This document shows positions 1 through 9,620 of a DNA stretch of 31,535 nucleotides, in pieces. Made by a program: the position numbers and the translations under genes. The DNA is from Entrophospora sp. SA101 (lineage: Eukaryota > Glomeromycota > Glomeromycetes > Entrophosporales > Entrophosporaceae): assembly GCA_958430865.1 (NCBI GenBank), contig CAUDNR010000067.1, forward strand, positions 4,292-35,826, given 5' to 3'. The notes beneath the pieces are model-generated. The model made no database searches, was not told where the DNA came from, and was given only the letters and a program-made list of their open reading frames with translations. The number at the start of each line of letters is the position of its first letter. Position 1 is the stretch's first letter.

Positions 1-299
1 GTAGAAGTCACAAATTTGTGACTTATGATATTATTAATAAATAAGACTTTTGGCATGTGAATACGGTTTATGGGATATATAGTAGGATTTTTTTTTTAAA
101 TAAATGACAAATATGAGTTGATTGACAAAAAATGGTATCCAAATGTAATTTCTGCATCTGATTTTTTTATCAATTAGAAAAATGAGGAAAATTTTATTTC
201 TTCAATGTTTACACATTTCTTCAAATCAAGTTTTTATTTGTTAACTTCATACACAATTGCTATATATGATATTATATGACACATTGATAATGATTTTTT

Positions 300-2900
300 C
301 TATACAATATCAAAAACCGAGCCTTCATCAGGTTCTTGGTAATCTGGAAAAGAAAAAAATATCTTGATCAGTGATGTTATTAAATATAATATTTAAATGA
401 ATTTTGTCACTGACCTTTTGTTTTCAAAGCTCTTGGTTTTTGGAAAGATCTGCACTCCTGCTGTCTAACAGGCATTGCTACCTTTCCAGGCGCAAATTTC
501 TCTCTTTCAGCCCTGCTCTTCATTTGCTTAAATTGAGAAATGGTAACTGATAATAATTTCTACAAGAACAGAATCGAGTAAGTGCATAAGTAAAGTTATA
601 AATTCAACAATGTTTGAATATTACTAACCTTAGTTTGAAGCATAACACGTGATATTTTAATGATAAGCTCTAGTTCCTGATATTTTGTTGGGATATAGAA
701 GTCAGCTAAATTCATGGATGCATAGAATCCACCTCCAATGTAGATGATAAGAATTGTGCGCATAAGAAAATACGATGATAAAAACCCAGGCATCAACTAG
801 TGTTGGTCGCCAAAACTATTTTGAAGAGATGAAAGTCAAAACTAAAATTAAAGTTATATGTCAAAACTAAATCAAAAGTCAATAGTCAAAAATCAAAACT
901 AGTTTCGACTTATGGTGAAACCTTTTGACTTTCGCACAGTTGCAAAACTCTCTAGTTTTGGAAACCAACACTAGCATCAACAGCTTTGCACTAGCTTGAA
1001 GAACCAGTTTCGACAGTGTTCCTCCACCCTCAGCAAATATCACTTTGATTAAATTTTGGTGCATGTCTCTTAAAGTTTTCTGTACTTTTAGAGTGTTTGA
1101 AAAGACCTTGGAAGTGTCTTCAATTTTTGAACCAGTACACTCGCAGAGAGAAAATTCTCAACCCCAACATAATTCTTTACCTAAATCATGCCTCTATAAA
1201 TCAAATTAATAAGTGTATTAACATTGATAATAACTTCTAAGAATCTTCTATACCATAAACATCCAATCCAAGTGATAGCCCTCTGTATTACTTGGTGCAT
1301 CTATCGCATCTGCTCGGCGGTTTCTGGAAGCTCTTGATACAACCTCTCCGCTTAACCAAACAAAGCGTAAACATTATTATCAATGATAAAAAATTGAAAA
1401 AATAACAAAAACTTACAAATGACTATCCAGAATAGTATTGAAGCATGAAAAGATGTGCCTCTTTATAAATATATCAATATCCCATTCAGAATTAGGTCAC
1501 TGAGCGATCCCTTTTGCAATCATTTCACATCTAAATGAAATTATTACATAAGAATTTTTAAAACATATAATTTGGTACTTAAATGTTAAAACTTACGTAA
1601 ATCGAATTAAATCAAGAATGAAAGCAACATCCGAGTTCGTATGATCGTCAACTGTCAATGGTGAGATTTCCTTATGCTTATCTATTTCATTGGAATCTTT
1701 TTCATCACCAAATAAATTGTTCAGCTCAGGTGCTTTTTGCTCTTTTTTATTTTCTAATAATTTTTGAAGTTCAAGAATAGCACCGTATGTCCCTTTTGGT
1801 CTCACTATTTCACCAATAGTGCGAAGTTGATCATTGTCAAGCTGGGAACCAAAGGAGATGCATTAATAAATTTAAAATAAAGAATTTAAATTAATTTTTA
1901 TTGTTTACCTTCTCAAGAGACTGTAGGAGACTCTCGGGTGCAGGTTCTACTGTGGTCCAATCTTCTAGAAGAGATGAAAATTTTTCATTAATCTCTGATA
2001 ATTCATATTCTGTTATAATAGTCGTAATTTTTGAATCAGATAGATCTATGATCTTCCACCAGATTGGTCTAAAAAATTTATTAGAACATGGAGGCACAAT
2101 TATCAAATAAATCAATGCTTATTGAACACTTACTCTAAAGATAATTCATATTGAATCCTTTTATCATTACAATTAAAAGCATTGTAAATTAATGAATCAC
2201 GCTTGTGTGCTATTTTATCTAACCAACTTGGTTTCGGTGTATCAAATTCCCATTCAACAGAGGGTTCTTCATCAAATAAAACCTATGTATGCATTCACAA
2301 CATTCCTATAAGAGAAGGTTTTTTTTTATTTTGCAAAAATCAATGTGAATACAAGTACCTCAAATGGATCTGAAAGTTCTTCATCTTTATGTTGACGTTT
2401 GTATGAATGATCATCTTCCACATCAAGTGGTCTAGTAACTTTCTCATGTTCCTTTCCCTTCTCTGAATTGGATGTTTCTTGTAATTGATCAATAAATATT
2501 TGATTTTCTTGCTGATCCTAAAAAATTTTGGTAAGTTCATTGGTCTATTGTAAATACTGGTTTCAGATTTTCATAACCTTACCTTTAAAACTGTAACTGT
2601 GTATGTGGATGTGACATTTACTCATGCCTCCTCATGATATTCAAGATCTTTAACGAATAGTTTAACTTCGGTGGTGAAAAACATTGAGTCAAAGTTCAAT
2701 AAAATCTTTGTTGCCTTGCTTTTGGCATTTACATGAATATTACAATTGTCTTTATATTTAGATAATATTGCATATAGATCTTCCTTGAAATCTTTGATTG
2801 TAGCAACTGATAATTTCAAGTTCAATCGTGAAAATTCTAGGATTCCAAGGATCGACCAATCTTTGTTTTTTGTTTTATCAAGATATTGTGTTATGGTCAT
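300..2900 (-). pseudogene. Ten-exon pseudogene of an expanded uncharacterised (Glomeromycotina-like) family
   Basis: Ten exons joined by GT-AG introns can be followed on the minus strand: 2583-2900, 2359-2517, 2134-2282, 1909-2068, 1597-1841, 1417-1530, 1254-1350, 629-1193 (interrupted by a MITE), 415-559 and 300-343. Phases agree at every junction checked. Recognisable stretches, in order, are PIWWKIIDL, RPKGTYGAILELQKLL, EWDIDIFIKRHIFSCF, VVSRASRNRRADAIDA, EGYHLDWMF, EFSLCE, PGFLSSYFLMRT and IYIGGGFYASMNLADF. From memory this matches a large lineage-specific Rhizophagus family of unknown function; I cannot verify that here. Three in-frame TGA codons break it: after LEYHEEA in exon 1, after AKGIAQ in exon 6 and before EFSLCE in exon 8. 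A 176-bp hAT-type MITE splits exon 8. The end of another MITE overlaps the first ATG, so the true 5' end may be lost. It is not expected to make the full protein. Confidence 0.75.
798..973. mobile_element. hAT-type MITE inserted in exon 8 of the pseudogene
   Basis: The 176-bp element has terminal inverted repeats tagtgttggt / accaacacta, with further pairing inside (ccaaaact / agttttgg). It is flanked by a perfect 8-bp target-site duplication, gcatcaac, at 790-797 and 974-981. An 8-bp duplication with TAGTG-type ends is the hallmark of hAT elements. It has no coding capacity and would depend on a transposase in trans. Removing it and one duplication copy joins the flanking codons as ASAKLLMPGF in frame, so it entered a coding exon. 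Confidence 0.85.
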
Positions 2901-3050
2901 CCGGAAAATATAAAAAAATTTTACACATGTCAATTGTAAGTTTAATAATAAAAAAGTGTAAAACTTACGTCGGCACTGTAAGATTTACACAATATTACGT
3001 CGGCATCGTAAGATTTATGCAAGTTTACGCTAAATTAATTTCCTGATGGT
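2897..3050. mobile_element. MITE with catcagg-type ends, diverged copy
   Basis: The left end (tcatccggaaaat at 2897-2909) is the imperfect inverse of the right end (aatttcctgatgg, ending about 3049). Both resemble the better-preserved element at 7864-8021. The interior holds two near-copies of a ttacgtcggca...cgtaagattta motif (about 2965-3020). The left end includes the ATG that opens the adjoining minus-strand pseudogene, and the right end stops about 9 bp before the plus-strand ORF at 3059. No clean target-site duplication could be assigned. Confidence 0.55.
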
Positions 3051-3058
3051 GTTAGGAT

Positions 3059-3316
3059 GTGGATCAATCAAAAAGACTAACTAGTAGAGAGCCTTTTGAC
3101 TTTGCTTATAATAAACATAAGGAAATTCTTGATAATATTGATGATAATAATAGCAATAATACTACTGGTGGTAGTAGTGTTTTGCAACAAGTACACAAAT
3201 CACATCCAGATGCATATCATACAAGTGGAATCTTAGATGAAGAGGTTTCTAAATATAAAAGCTTAAAAAGTTATACAAGTAATGAAAATAATCTCGGTTT
3301 AACTCTTTTCTCTTAA
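3059..3316 (+). CDS. Small hypothetical ORF, Asn/Ser/Asp-rich
   Basis: This 85-residue ORF has normal-looking hydrophilic composition, with a low-complexity stretch DDNNSNNTTGGSS around residues 28-40 and Lys/Glu-rich flanks. It has no membrane segment, signal peptide or motif I recognise. It begins directly after the right end of the MITE at 2897-3050, so it may be the 3' part of an older gene cut off by that insertion. It stands alone: the gene to its left is on the opposite strand and the sequence to its right is AT-rich without genes. Whether it is expressed is unknown. Confidence 0.3.
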   Translation: MDQSKRLTSREPFDFAYNKHKEILDNIDDNNSNNTTGGSSVLQQVHKSHPDAYHTSGILDEEVSKYKSLKSYTSNENNLGLTLFS

Positions 3317-4029
3317 ATGATGATGATAAAGACAAATAAAAATTTCATTATTAATCAATTGGAATTACTATCAATTACAATACAATGTTTTTTAATTAAT
3401 TTAATAAGCATTAGATTCTAAAAGAAGAAATGACTAATTTAATACTATAAATTTATTTGTTATAATTATTTATCTTTTTATCCTATCCTTATTTGTTAAA
3501 TTATAATAATTAATAAACTTTTTATAATTTTATGATTCTTGTTAAATGGTGATATTGTTGATTGATTGTGACTTAACTTTTAGGCTTACTCTTGTCAGTT
3601 AATTACAAGCAACTTGTGATAAATTGTGCTTGTCAATTAATTAATTGGTCTGATTCATTTCATTTGACAATCACTTCATAACAGTCATTTCATCAACACA
3701 TATTTTGTCAACAGCTCATTTCACCAACAGCTCACTTCATTGACAGTTCATATGATTTTAGCACAACATATGCATTGATTATAATTATTAATATAATTGT
3801 TTGGTTGTTAATCCCGATTGAATATAGGAATCATGATTTCGGAAGCATCAGGAAATTTAGATAAAAAGAAAATTTGGATACTAATTAGTTTGCAAGCATA
3901 TTAATGACTAAATTTCATGCATCTTGAAAAGGATCATCATTAGAAAAATAAATATTTCTTAGTTTTGTTTCAAACAAAATGACAATTTGTTTGATTCATA
4001 CTATTTAAAATAATAATTATCATCAATTA
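3317..4029. other. Gene-free AT-rich stretch
   Basis: No coding signal is seen. Around 3655-3750 there is a loose repetition of tcatttcat/tcaacagctcatttc motifs, too diverged to call a tandem repeat. The rest is homopolymer-rich AT sequence. Confidence 0.5.
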
Positions 4030-4348
4030 TTATGAATAAACTTCGCATATAGTACTTTTATATTTTTGAAAATATTCTACTTCATCAGAAGCATCCTTTC
4101 CAGTTAAATGAAGTCGATGTGATATACAATGAATTGAGGACATAAAAGTATTGTTTTTTTTTTAACCTTGTAGCAACACCAGTTTGATTTCCTGTCATAT
4201 TAGAAGTCTCATCACTTCCAAAATGAATTATTTTGTGATGTGATACTTCATTTGAAGTACAAAATGATAGGATTTGATTATAAATACTTCCTGCAGTGGT
4301 AGATTCTACATGTTCCCTCATAATCAAGTGTTGCTTGATACCTTGCAT
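4030..4348 (-). pseudogene. hAT transposase fragment (ZNF862 / DUF4371-like)
   Basis: The minus strand reads SIYNQILSFCTSN, HKIIHFGSDETSNMTGNQTG and VATRLKK. This is the segment around the catalytic Asp (GSD) seen in hAT-type proteins of the zinc-finger-862 / DUF4371 group. After an A-run at about 4148-4157 the frame is lost. Shifting by one base continues the family sequence (SSIHCISHRLHLTGKDAS, then DEVEYFQKYK) to a stop at 4030-4032. The single-base slip in the homopolymer and the missing N- and C-terminal domains make this a dead fragment. It may be a relic of the transposase type that mobilised the hAT-like MITE at 798-973, but no end-sequence match was seen to support that link. Confidence 0.75.
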
Positions 4349-4615
4349 GTCCTACTCATGATAATATTATGGCCCTCGTCATGATATGCACATGCTTATC
4401 CAGATTTTAATATCACAAATATTGTGTGGGATTAGTGATGAACCTACCTTGAATTTTGCATCTATTATTATTATTATTATACTTGGATTCGCAAGACATA
4501 TCTGTATTATATCAAAGTATTAAATTCAAATCCATGTGACCAAAAACTATCATGATCGTGATAATTCTTTCATATTCTAAATATCCAGTTACACCCATAA
4601 TCTAATACATACATA

Positions 4616-4777
4616 TTAGTCATGTGGCATTCTATTTCTATATGTGAAAATTAATTTGAAATTTGTATAATTACTTGCAAGGTTTTCTCTTGTGTCATTA
4701 GATGTATCACCAGTATCAAACCATTCATTATCTTTAGCCTCATTAAATGATTCATAAAATTCGCTTGTTACATTCAT
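4616..4777 (-). CDS. Short acidic ORF, possible exon upstream of the hAT fragment
   Basis: A 53-residue ORF starts MNVTSEFYESFNEAK and continues with an Asp/Thr-rich stretch (DTGDTSNDTR). A GTAATT splice-donor-like site follows ...RENLA at about 4679. It lies on the same strand as, and upstream of, the hAT fragment. It could be a 5' exon of that gene or chance coding in AT-rich DNA. A further small open stretch (MSCESKYNNNNRCKIQ, near 4445-4500) precedes a GTAGGT donor-like site. Confidence 0.2.
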   Translation of the reverse strand: MNVTSEFYESFNEAKDNEWFDTGDTSNDTRENLASNYTNFKLIFTYRNRMPHD

Positions 4778-5586
4778 TGTTACAATATTAATTAGGAGAT
4801 ATGAGCTAATGACAATGCTTGTTTTCTGACAAAACTTTTCTTTTTATCCAAGTTTCAGGTAACAAATTATGTATTCTATGAATTCTTTATTTTTAAAAAT
4901 TTTATGAATTTTATGATTAACAAAAAATGTGGGTGAAGAAGCTACAAGGTGAACATTATTGTACAAATTAATCATGTGATTTCATCATATGGTTATGTAA
5001 AACAAATGAAAAAATTGTCATTGCTTGACATCATCATTAATATTAGTCAAAAGAAAAGATTGATACCCTCTAGCAACAGCAATATTACACATTAATTATA
5101 AAAAAATAAATGAAATTTGTATGATGGTTAACTGCAGTTAAACAGTTAACAATGCCAACCTCTACCCAATTACAATGTTTCTTCATTATTTTGATTTCCA
5201 TTGATTCAAAATAGAAATATTTTTGTTACTTATGACTATTTACTTCTTTAATTGTCATAGTAAAATACAGTCAAACCCACAGTTCAACAAACTTCATTTC
5301 AGCAAATTTTGGTCAAATTTTGGTTTTGGTCCCATTTCATTAACTTTACAGCATTCTGATCGAAAAAGAAATCCCTTATTAGAACTCAATTTTCATTATT
5401 TTTAAATGAGTCATCAGAGAAATAGGAAACATATCTGTGTACAATTTGACGTTGCCAAGCAATGCACATATATAAATAAAATAGCATAGTAGACACTGTT
5501 GCAGATCACAAAAAAATGATCAACATAACATATGTTATGGTGAAAGTTCTTGCAAAAGTTTGATTATAAAAGTGAGAGATAATTTT
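4778..5586. other. Gene-free stretch with a possible transposon end
   Basis: No convincing gene is seen. The sequence tacagtcaaacccacagttc at 5267-5286 resembles a pogo/Tigger-type end (CAGTCAAACCC), but no partner end was found. The last 20-30 codons before 5587 are open and read into the first codons of the 4-kb repeat (VRDNFDFADD). Confidence 0.35.
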
Positions 5587-5916
5587 GATTTTGCAGATGA
5601 TCTAGACTTAGAGAGGCTACAGCTATATTCTAGTGAAGTTTCAGAAGCAACTGGCTCTGTGTAACCACCTGCCTATTATACAAATCACTGTTGTGCAAAA
5701 TGAGTGTCCATTATGCTAAACAGTATTATTACCGTGATTCCTAAATTTTTTTTTCTATTTATTTATAATAAAATAAAAAAATTATCTTTAATTATATTAT
5801 CATTTAAAATAATTAATAGTAGTATTAAATATCTTCAATCATATATGTAGTTAATTCCACAATATAGTCAAACCTTGACACAGAGGATGAATGGCACACA
5901 TAAACAAATTTTATTT

Positions 5917-5975
5917 AAAATCCGTTGTGGCAAGATTACTAAATACTAATACTAATCTTGCCACAGCAGATTTTT
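5917..5975. repeat. Inverted repeat / foldback, copy 1
   Basis: aaaatccgttgtggcaagat on the left pairs with atcttgccacagcagatttt on the right with few mismatches and a loop of about 15 nt. Two weaker relatives of the arm (aaaatccattatgacaagag and gttcgttgtgacgaaag) follow at 6018-6070. Together they suggest a decayed MITE. The same structure lies at 27828-27886. Confidence 0.6.
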
Positions 5976-6290
5976 ATATATTTTTACATGTGATATGCGA
6001 AGCAAAAAATTTTAAAAATCCATTATGACAAGAGTTTGATTATTATTATAGTTCGTTGTGACGAAAGTTACACATATATATTACATTTGATCAATCAATA
6101 AAAATTATCATAAATCACATGATATGTTCATACAATGTATATACTAAAAAAATTTTAAGCTCATACATACGTGCGTGTACGATATGTGCATGTGTACTTG
6201 TATGATTCCCAACCCTGATATTATATAACATTAACACAATTTGGTCTGTCAAGAAAAAGAGAATTTATAAGATTATCAATGAAAATTTAC

Positions 6291-6520
6291 TTGTATTCCA
6301 CCAAATGGCATATTGTTTTTTCTAATAATTCTTGCAATTTCCTCTAACTTGTCAAACAACTCACCATCTAACATTGATACTTAGAAGCAACATGTTATAT
6401 TAATATTTTACCAATACTAAAAAAAAATTCATGAAGATTAAATGATAATCTTACATTCATCTATAATTAATATCCTTACATCAGTCCATCTTTTAATTGC
6501 ATAATATGAATTTTCAATTC
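6291..6520 (-). pseudogene. PIF1 helicase exon relics, copy 1
   Basis: Two minus-strand exon pieces are visible. The first (6455 to about 6520) reads SYYAIKRWTDVRILIIDE, covering helicase motif II (Walker B, IIDE), and ends at a GTAAG donor. The second (6291-6379) reads [20 protein letters not shown] and then NNMPFGGIQ, ending at GTAAAT. The second piece is 89 bp, the same length and phase as exon 3 of the intact PIF1 gene at 24826-26850, and the intron falls at the same place (DE|xSMLDG). Motifs I, Ia and III-VI are absent; the expected LIVTGD exon does not follow. It is a fragment, joined upstream to the MKLEW-type pseudogene. Confidence 0.75.
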
Positions 6521-7220
6521 TTTATTGATTGTGTAGTCTCTATACTTGGAAATAATACTTTGTTAACAAAATCTTTGTATTTACGAGGTGTTACTTTATT
6601 GCCATTTGTTCTGACAAAATTTAATGTTTGTTCAATCACATCTTCATTGTCAATGAAAGACTTTGTTTTCTGATGGCAACCTTATAATGATTTTGGCAGT
6701 GTACCATGGTTTAACCAATATGATGAAAATTTTCTTATAACTCTAGATTTATATACTCCTTTCTCTTAAATGTCACTGGCTGCTTTCATACTAGCATCAA
6801 TGGAAGTCATGCCATAATTCTTCTTATAATTGAAATATATGTATATATCAACATCAACATCAACATCAACATCAACATTATCATCAACAGTATCAACATT
6901 AGCAATATTATCAACATTATCATCAACATCAACATCAACATTATCATCAACAGTATCAACATGAGCAATATTCTAAACATTATCATCAACATTATCAACA
7001 TTATCATTGCCATCATCATCAAAGACATCATCATTATTGTCATCAACACTTACCTTTTTAACATTAATTGACTTAAATAATTTGTAATAGAACTTGTTGA
7101 TTTTGATGCATTAGTAAATGAGCCTGATGGCCCATACTTTCTATAATGGGTAGCTGTTGAATTGCTTACATAAGCTTTTTTGACATTTTTAACAGCATCA
7201 CCATTCCATTCTAATTTCAT
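6520..7220 (-). pseudogene. Repetitive-family pseudogene (MKLEW... type), copy 1
   Basis: Translation from 7220 begins MKLEWNGDAVKNVKKAY, VSNSTATHYRKYGPSGSF. Beyond an Asp/Val-rich repeat (the VNTR) it resumes as EKGVYKSRVIRKFSSYW, LNHGTLPKS, KTKSFIDNEDVIEQTLNF and TPRKYKDFVNKVLFPSI. From memory this resembles a high-copy Rhizophagus protein family that sits with DDE-type endonuclease sequences; I cannot confirm this. Two in-frame TAA codons (before EKGVY and after LPKSL) break it. This copy also lacks one A at about 7073-7078 relative to copy 2, shifting the frame after SITNYFK. The sequence then passes directly into PIF1 exon relics, so the locus is chimeric. Confidence 0.6.
6847..7041. repeat. 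Hexamer VNTR (ATCAAC)n, copy 1
   Basis: Perfect and imperfect atcaac units are mixed with attatc and agtatc variants, in two larger blocks separated by (at)gagcaatatt. On the minus strand it encodes Asp-Val and Asp-Asn repeats. Relative to copy 2 (28758-28931) it has an extra 21 bp and several substitutions, typical of replication slippage. Confidence 0.85.
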
Positions 7221-7289
7221 TATACATTATAGAAAATTTAATCAAGAAATCCGTTATCAAGTAAGATTTTTAAATATATAGTAAAAAAT

Positions 7290-7612
7290 CAGACTTTAAT
7301 CCTCAGTTCGTTATATAGCAAGGACCGTTATAGAAAAGGCGTTCTTTATAGAGAGAGTGGACTGTATATTGATATTATGATTAAATATTCGCAATCTCAT
7401 TTCTTAATGAAAAGCAAACGAAGAGTGTAATGGTGGAGTTCGTTGTAGTATAAAGTCTACTCTCTTTATAACGGACCATTTGGCTTATTATTATAAAAAA
7501 CGTCCGTTATATAAAGAATATGTTATAGACATTAGTGTTTTATATAAATTGGGCTTAAATTATCGGTACGTTATAGAGCAAGATCCGTTATTATTGTAGG
7601 AATAGAGAGTGT
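7290..7612. mobile_element. Pogo/Tigger-like MITE relics with cagtccactctct-type ends, copy 1
   Basis: Three related ends are present. One reads leftward from 7371 on the minus strand (cagtccactctctctataaa). One reads rightward from about 7455 (agtctactctctttataacg). One is a degraded inverted end at about 7580-7612 (agagtgtgtgatg on the plus strand). The 7455-7612 piece is a MITE of about 160 bp; the 7290-7371 piece is the end of a second element facing the other way. The motifs cgttatatagcaaggaccg and cgttatagagcaagatccg are shared between them. Confidence 0.55.
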
Positions 7613-7863
7613 GTGATGTAGCAGTAATGTATAATGTTTAAATAAATTTGCTATTTTTTTTTTATAATCTTTGACATTTATTTCATAATTTTGAGCAGTC
7701 ATACCATGGGAATTAAAGCTGTAATATGTCCTTTATACTAATACTAACTAACAGTCATGAAGTACTTGAACACTTTAAATAAAATCGTGTAAAAATTTTG
7801 TTTTAGTCGATCACTCCACCCTTTAAATATTTATTGCCTTGGGAAATTCAATTTATTTTCATT

Positions 7864-8021
7864 ATATCATCAGGAAAATAAATCTCACGTAAACCTACGC
7901 AGTGTTTAAAACTGACCAGCATTATGCGGAAATGTTAACAGAATTGCCAAAATATCGACATAATGCTGGCCAATTCTGAACCCTATGTAGGTTTACGTAA
8001 AATTTATTTTCCTGATGATAT
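7864..8021. mobile_element. Snap-back MITE with catcagg ends, copy 1
   Basis: The 158-bp near-palindrome has outer arms atatcatcaggaaaataaat and the inverse atttattttcctgatgatat, followed by acgtaaacctac / gtaggtttacgt and inner arms accagcattatg / cataatgctggc. Nearly the whole element can fold on itself. The terminal cctgATG carries an outward-facing ATG; at the right end this is the start codon of the ORF at 8015. A diverged relative lies at 2897-3050. Confidence 0.85.
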
Positions 8022-8545
8022 ATAAAAGAAGCAAAAAATTGTTGAATTCATTTGAAGAACCTGACTATGGTGGTGAATTCAAGTTACTCAAATTCAAAAT
8101 TGTTAGTTGGCGAAACTATCATAAATTATTTTTCAATAAAACAACACAGAATTTTTTCATGAATGAAGCACAAACCTGTGCAGGTGACCGAGGTTAGTTT
8201 AATGATGTTTGTTGAATTTGTATGCATCAAGCAAGAGATGATGTAGAAAAATTTAAAGAAGACAAATTAAAATCATGTATATTCATCACCGATGTCAAAG
8301 CAAGAATTCTACAACAAAGCATACATACTCAAGATCATCAATACAATGTTTACTTAAATCAAACGTCTTGTCTCTGTTCCATTTTCAAGATAACAATATC
8401 ATTTAATGGTATCCGTGACATCAATCTTTTCTCCGCCTCCAGATGCTCAATCTATAAACTTCAATCTAATGTACTGCGCACCAGATTAAATCATTATGCG
8501 GTGAATTTTATCATTCTTAAACAAGAATCAACTGTTTATGGATAA
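8015..8545 (+). CDS. Hypothetical two-exon ORF starting in a MITE end, copy 1
   Basis: The first part (8015-8197) reads MIYKRSKKLLNSFEEPDYGG and continues to TCAGDRG. A GTTAGT donor at about 8193 and a CAAG acceptor near 8227 could splice it to a second open part (to 8545) reading ARDDVEKFKEDKLKSCIFIT, DVKARILQQSI and ending at QESTVYG. I do not recognise the protein; the composition looks natural for about 120 residues and less so towards the end. The ATG lies inside the terminal repeat of the snap-back MITE, so the present start is probably not the ancestral one and the 5' part of an older gene may be missing. The copy at 29906-30436 has the same translation. Confidence 0.3.
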
Positions 8546-9090
8546 ATATATGGGCCAAATTATTATCATTAACAATAAATAACTATAGGAAAAGCCAAAA
8601 TTTGATTTGTTGAAAGTCGAGAGTATCAAAGCACGTGACAACGTTTATGATTACACCAACACATCAAAAATACTAATGAAACGCCTCCAACTTCTGGAAG
8701 TCTCCTTGCAACATAATTATGTTAATAATATTTAGCTCAGATTTCGTTTTATTTATGGTACACAATCGCGCAAATTGAATTTCTACAGGGCCATAATTTA
8801 TTATCGATTTCGTATATATTGTAAAAATAAATATTAATATGGGCCAATTTTTATCATGTAGTAGTATAAGTAGTTTAAAGACCCAAATTTTGTGTTTCAA
8901 AAATGACGTTTTCTTTGAAAAATTTTTCAACAAAAAAATGCTTATTGCAAATTTCAAAGGATTATAATAATAATAATAATAACAGAATAATGGGTGGTTA
9001 GAGCGTGTATATCAGTATGGTGTGACAAACACGTATTAAGATCAAGATCATGTGAATAAAAAATACAATATTTAAAAAGTCTCTTTAATC

Positions 9091-9586
9091 ATGCGAACGG
9101 TGATTACAGCAATTAATTTTTTTACAAAAATGGATGATTATGTTAAAACTACAAACTTTATAATAATAATTTTAATATCCATTATCATCATTAAATGTAT
9201 AAACTACTCACAGAGATCTCAGACTAAAAGAGAAGCAAAAGAAGATACCCTGGTTCAATTAGAAGTCAAGCCACGTAAAAAAGTAGAAAGTACACGTCAA
9301 CTTAAAGAAAAAACAATAAATGGTATATATATTAAATAAATATTTTCAATAAACTTTTAATAAAATTATATAATAATCGTTATTGTTGTTGTTTTTATTA
9401 ATACAAAAAAAGAAAACAATTCCAAACAAAGGAAATTAGAAAAATCAACATATAAAGGCAAATTAAAGGAAACTAAAGTATCTCAAGAGGATGATGAATT
9501 GGTGAAGTTACGTGAAAGAGGTTAGGATCAATTATTTTACAAGTAAATATATAAAGATGAACACACCTATTTCATTGCTAAAATCA

Positions 9587-9620
<34 letters not shown>

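Noticed and set aside
1160..2900. TGA as a sense codon (recoding) in the ten-exon gene
   Set aside because: The same window uses TGA as the normal stop in PIF1 and the RRM gene, and this gene also carries a transposon insertion, so decay is the simpler explanation.
5267..5290. Tigger-type MITE start (cagtcaaacccac)
   Set aside because: No matching inverted end was found within 2 kb, so it is noted only as a possible end.
6847..7041. Possible CRISPR-like array
   Set aside because: The units are 6-bp microsatellite repeats without unique spacers, in a eukaryotic context.
6807..7049. Met/Leu/Ile-rich minus-strand ORF (also 28718-28939) and the Ser/Thr-rich plus-strand ORF at 28741-28971
   Set aside because: They are alternative frames of the (ATCAAC)n VNTR; the composition is dictated by the repeat.
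8673..8957. 94-residue minus-strand ORF (also 30564-30848)
   Set aside because: Phe/Lys/Ile-rich composition typical of chance ORFs in AT-rich DNA, with no splice or motif support.
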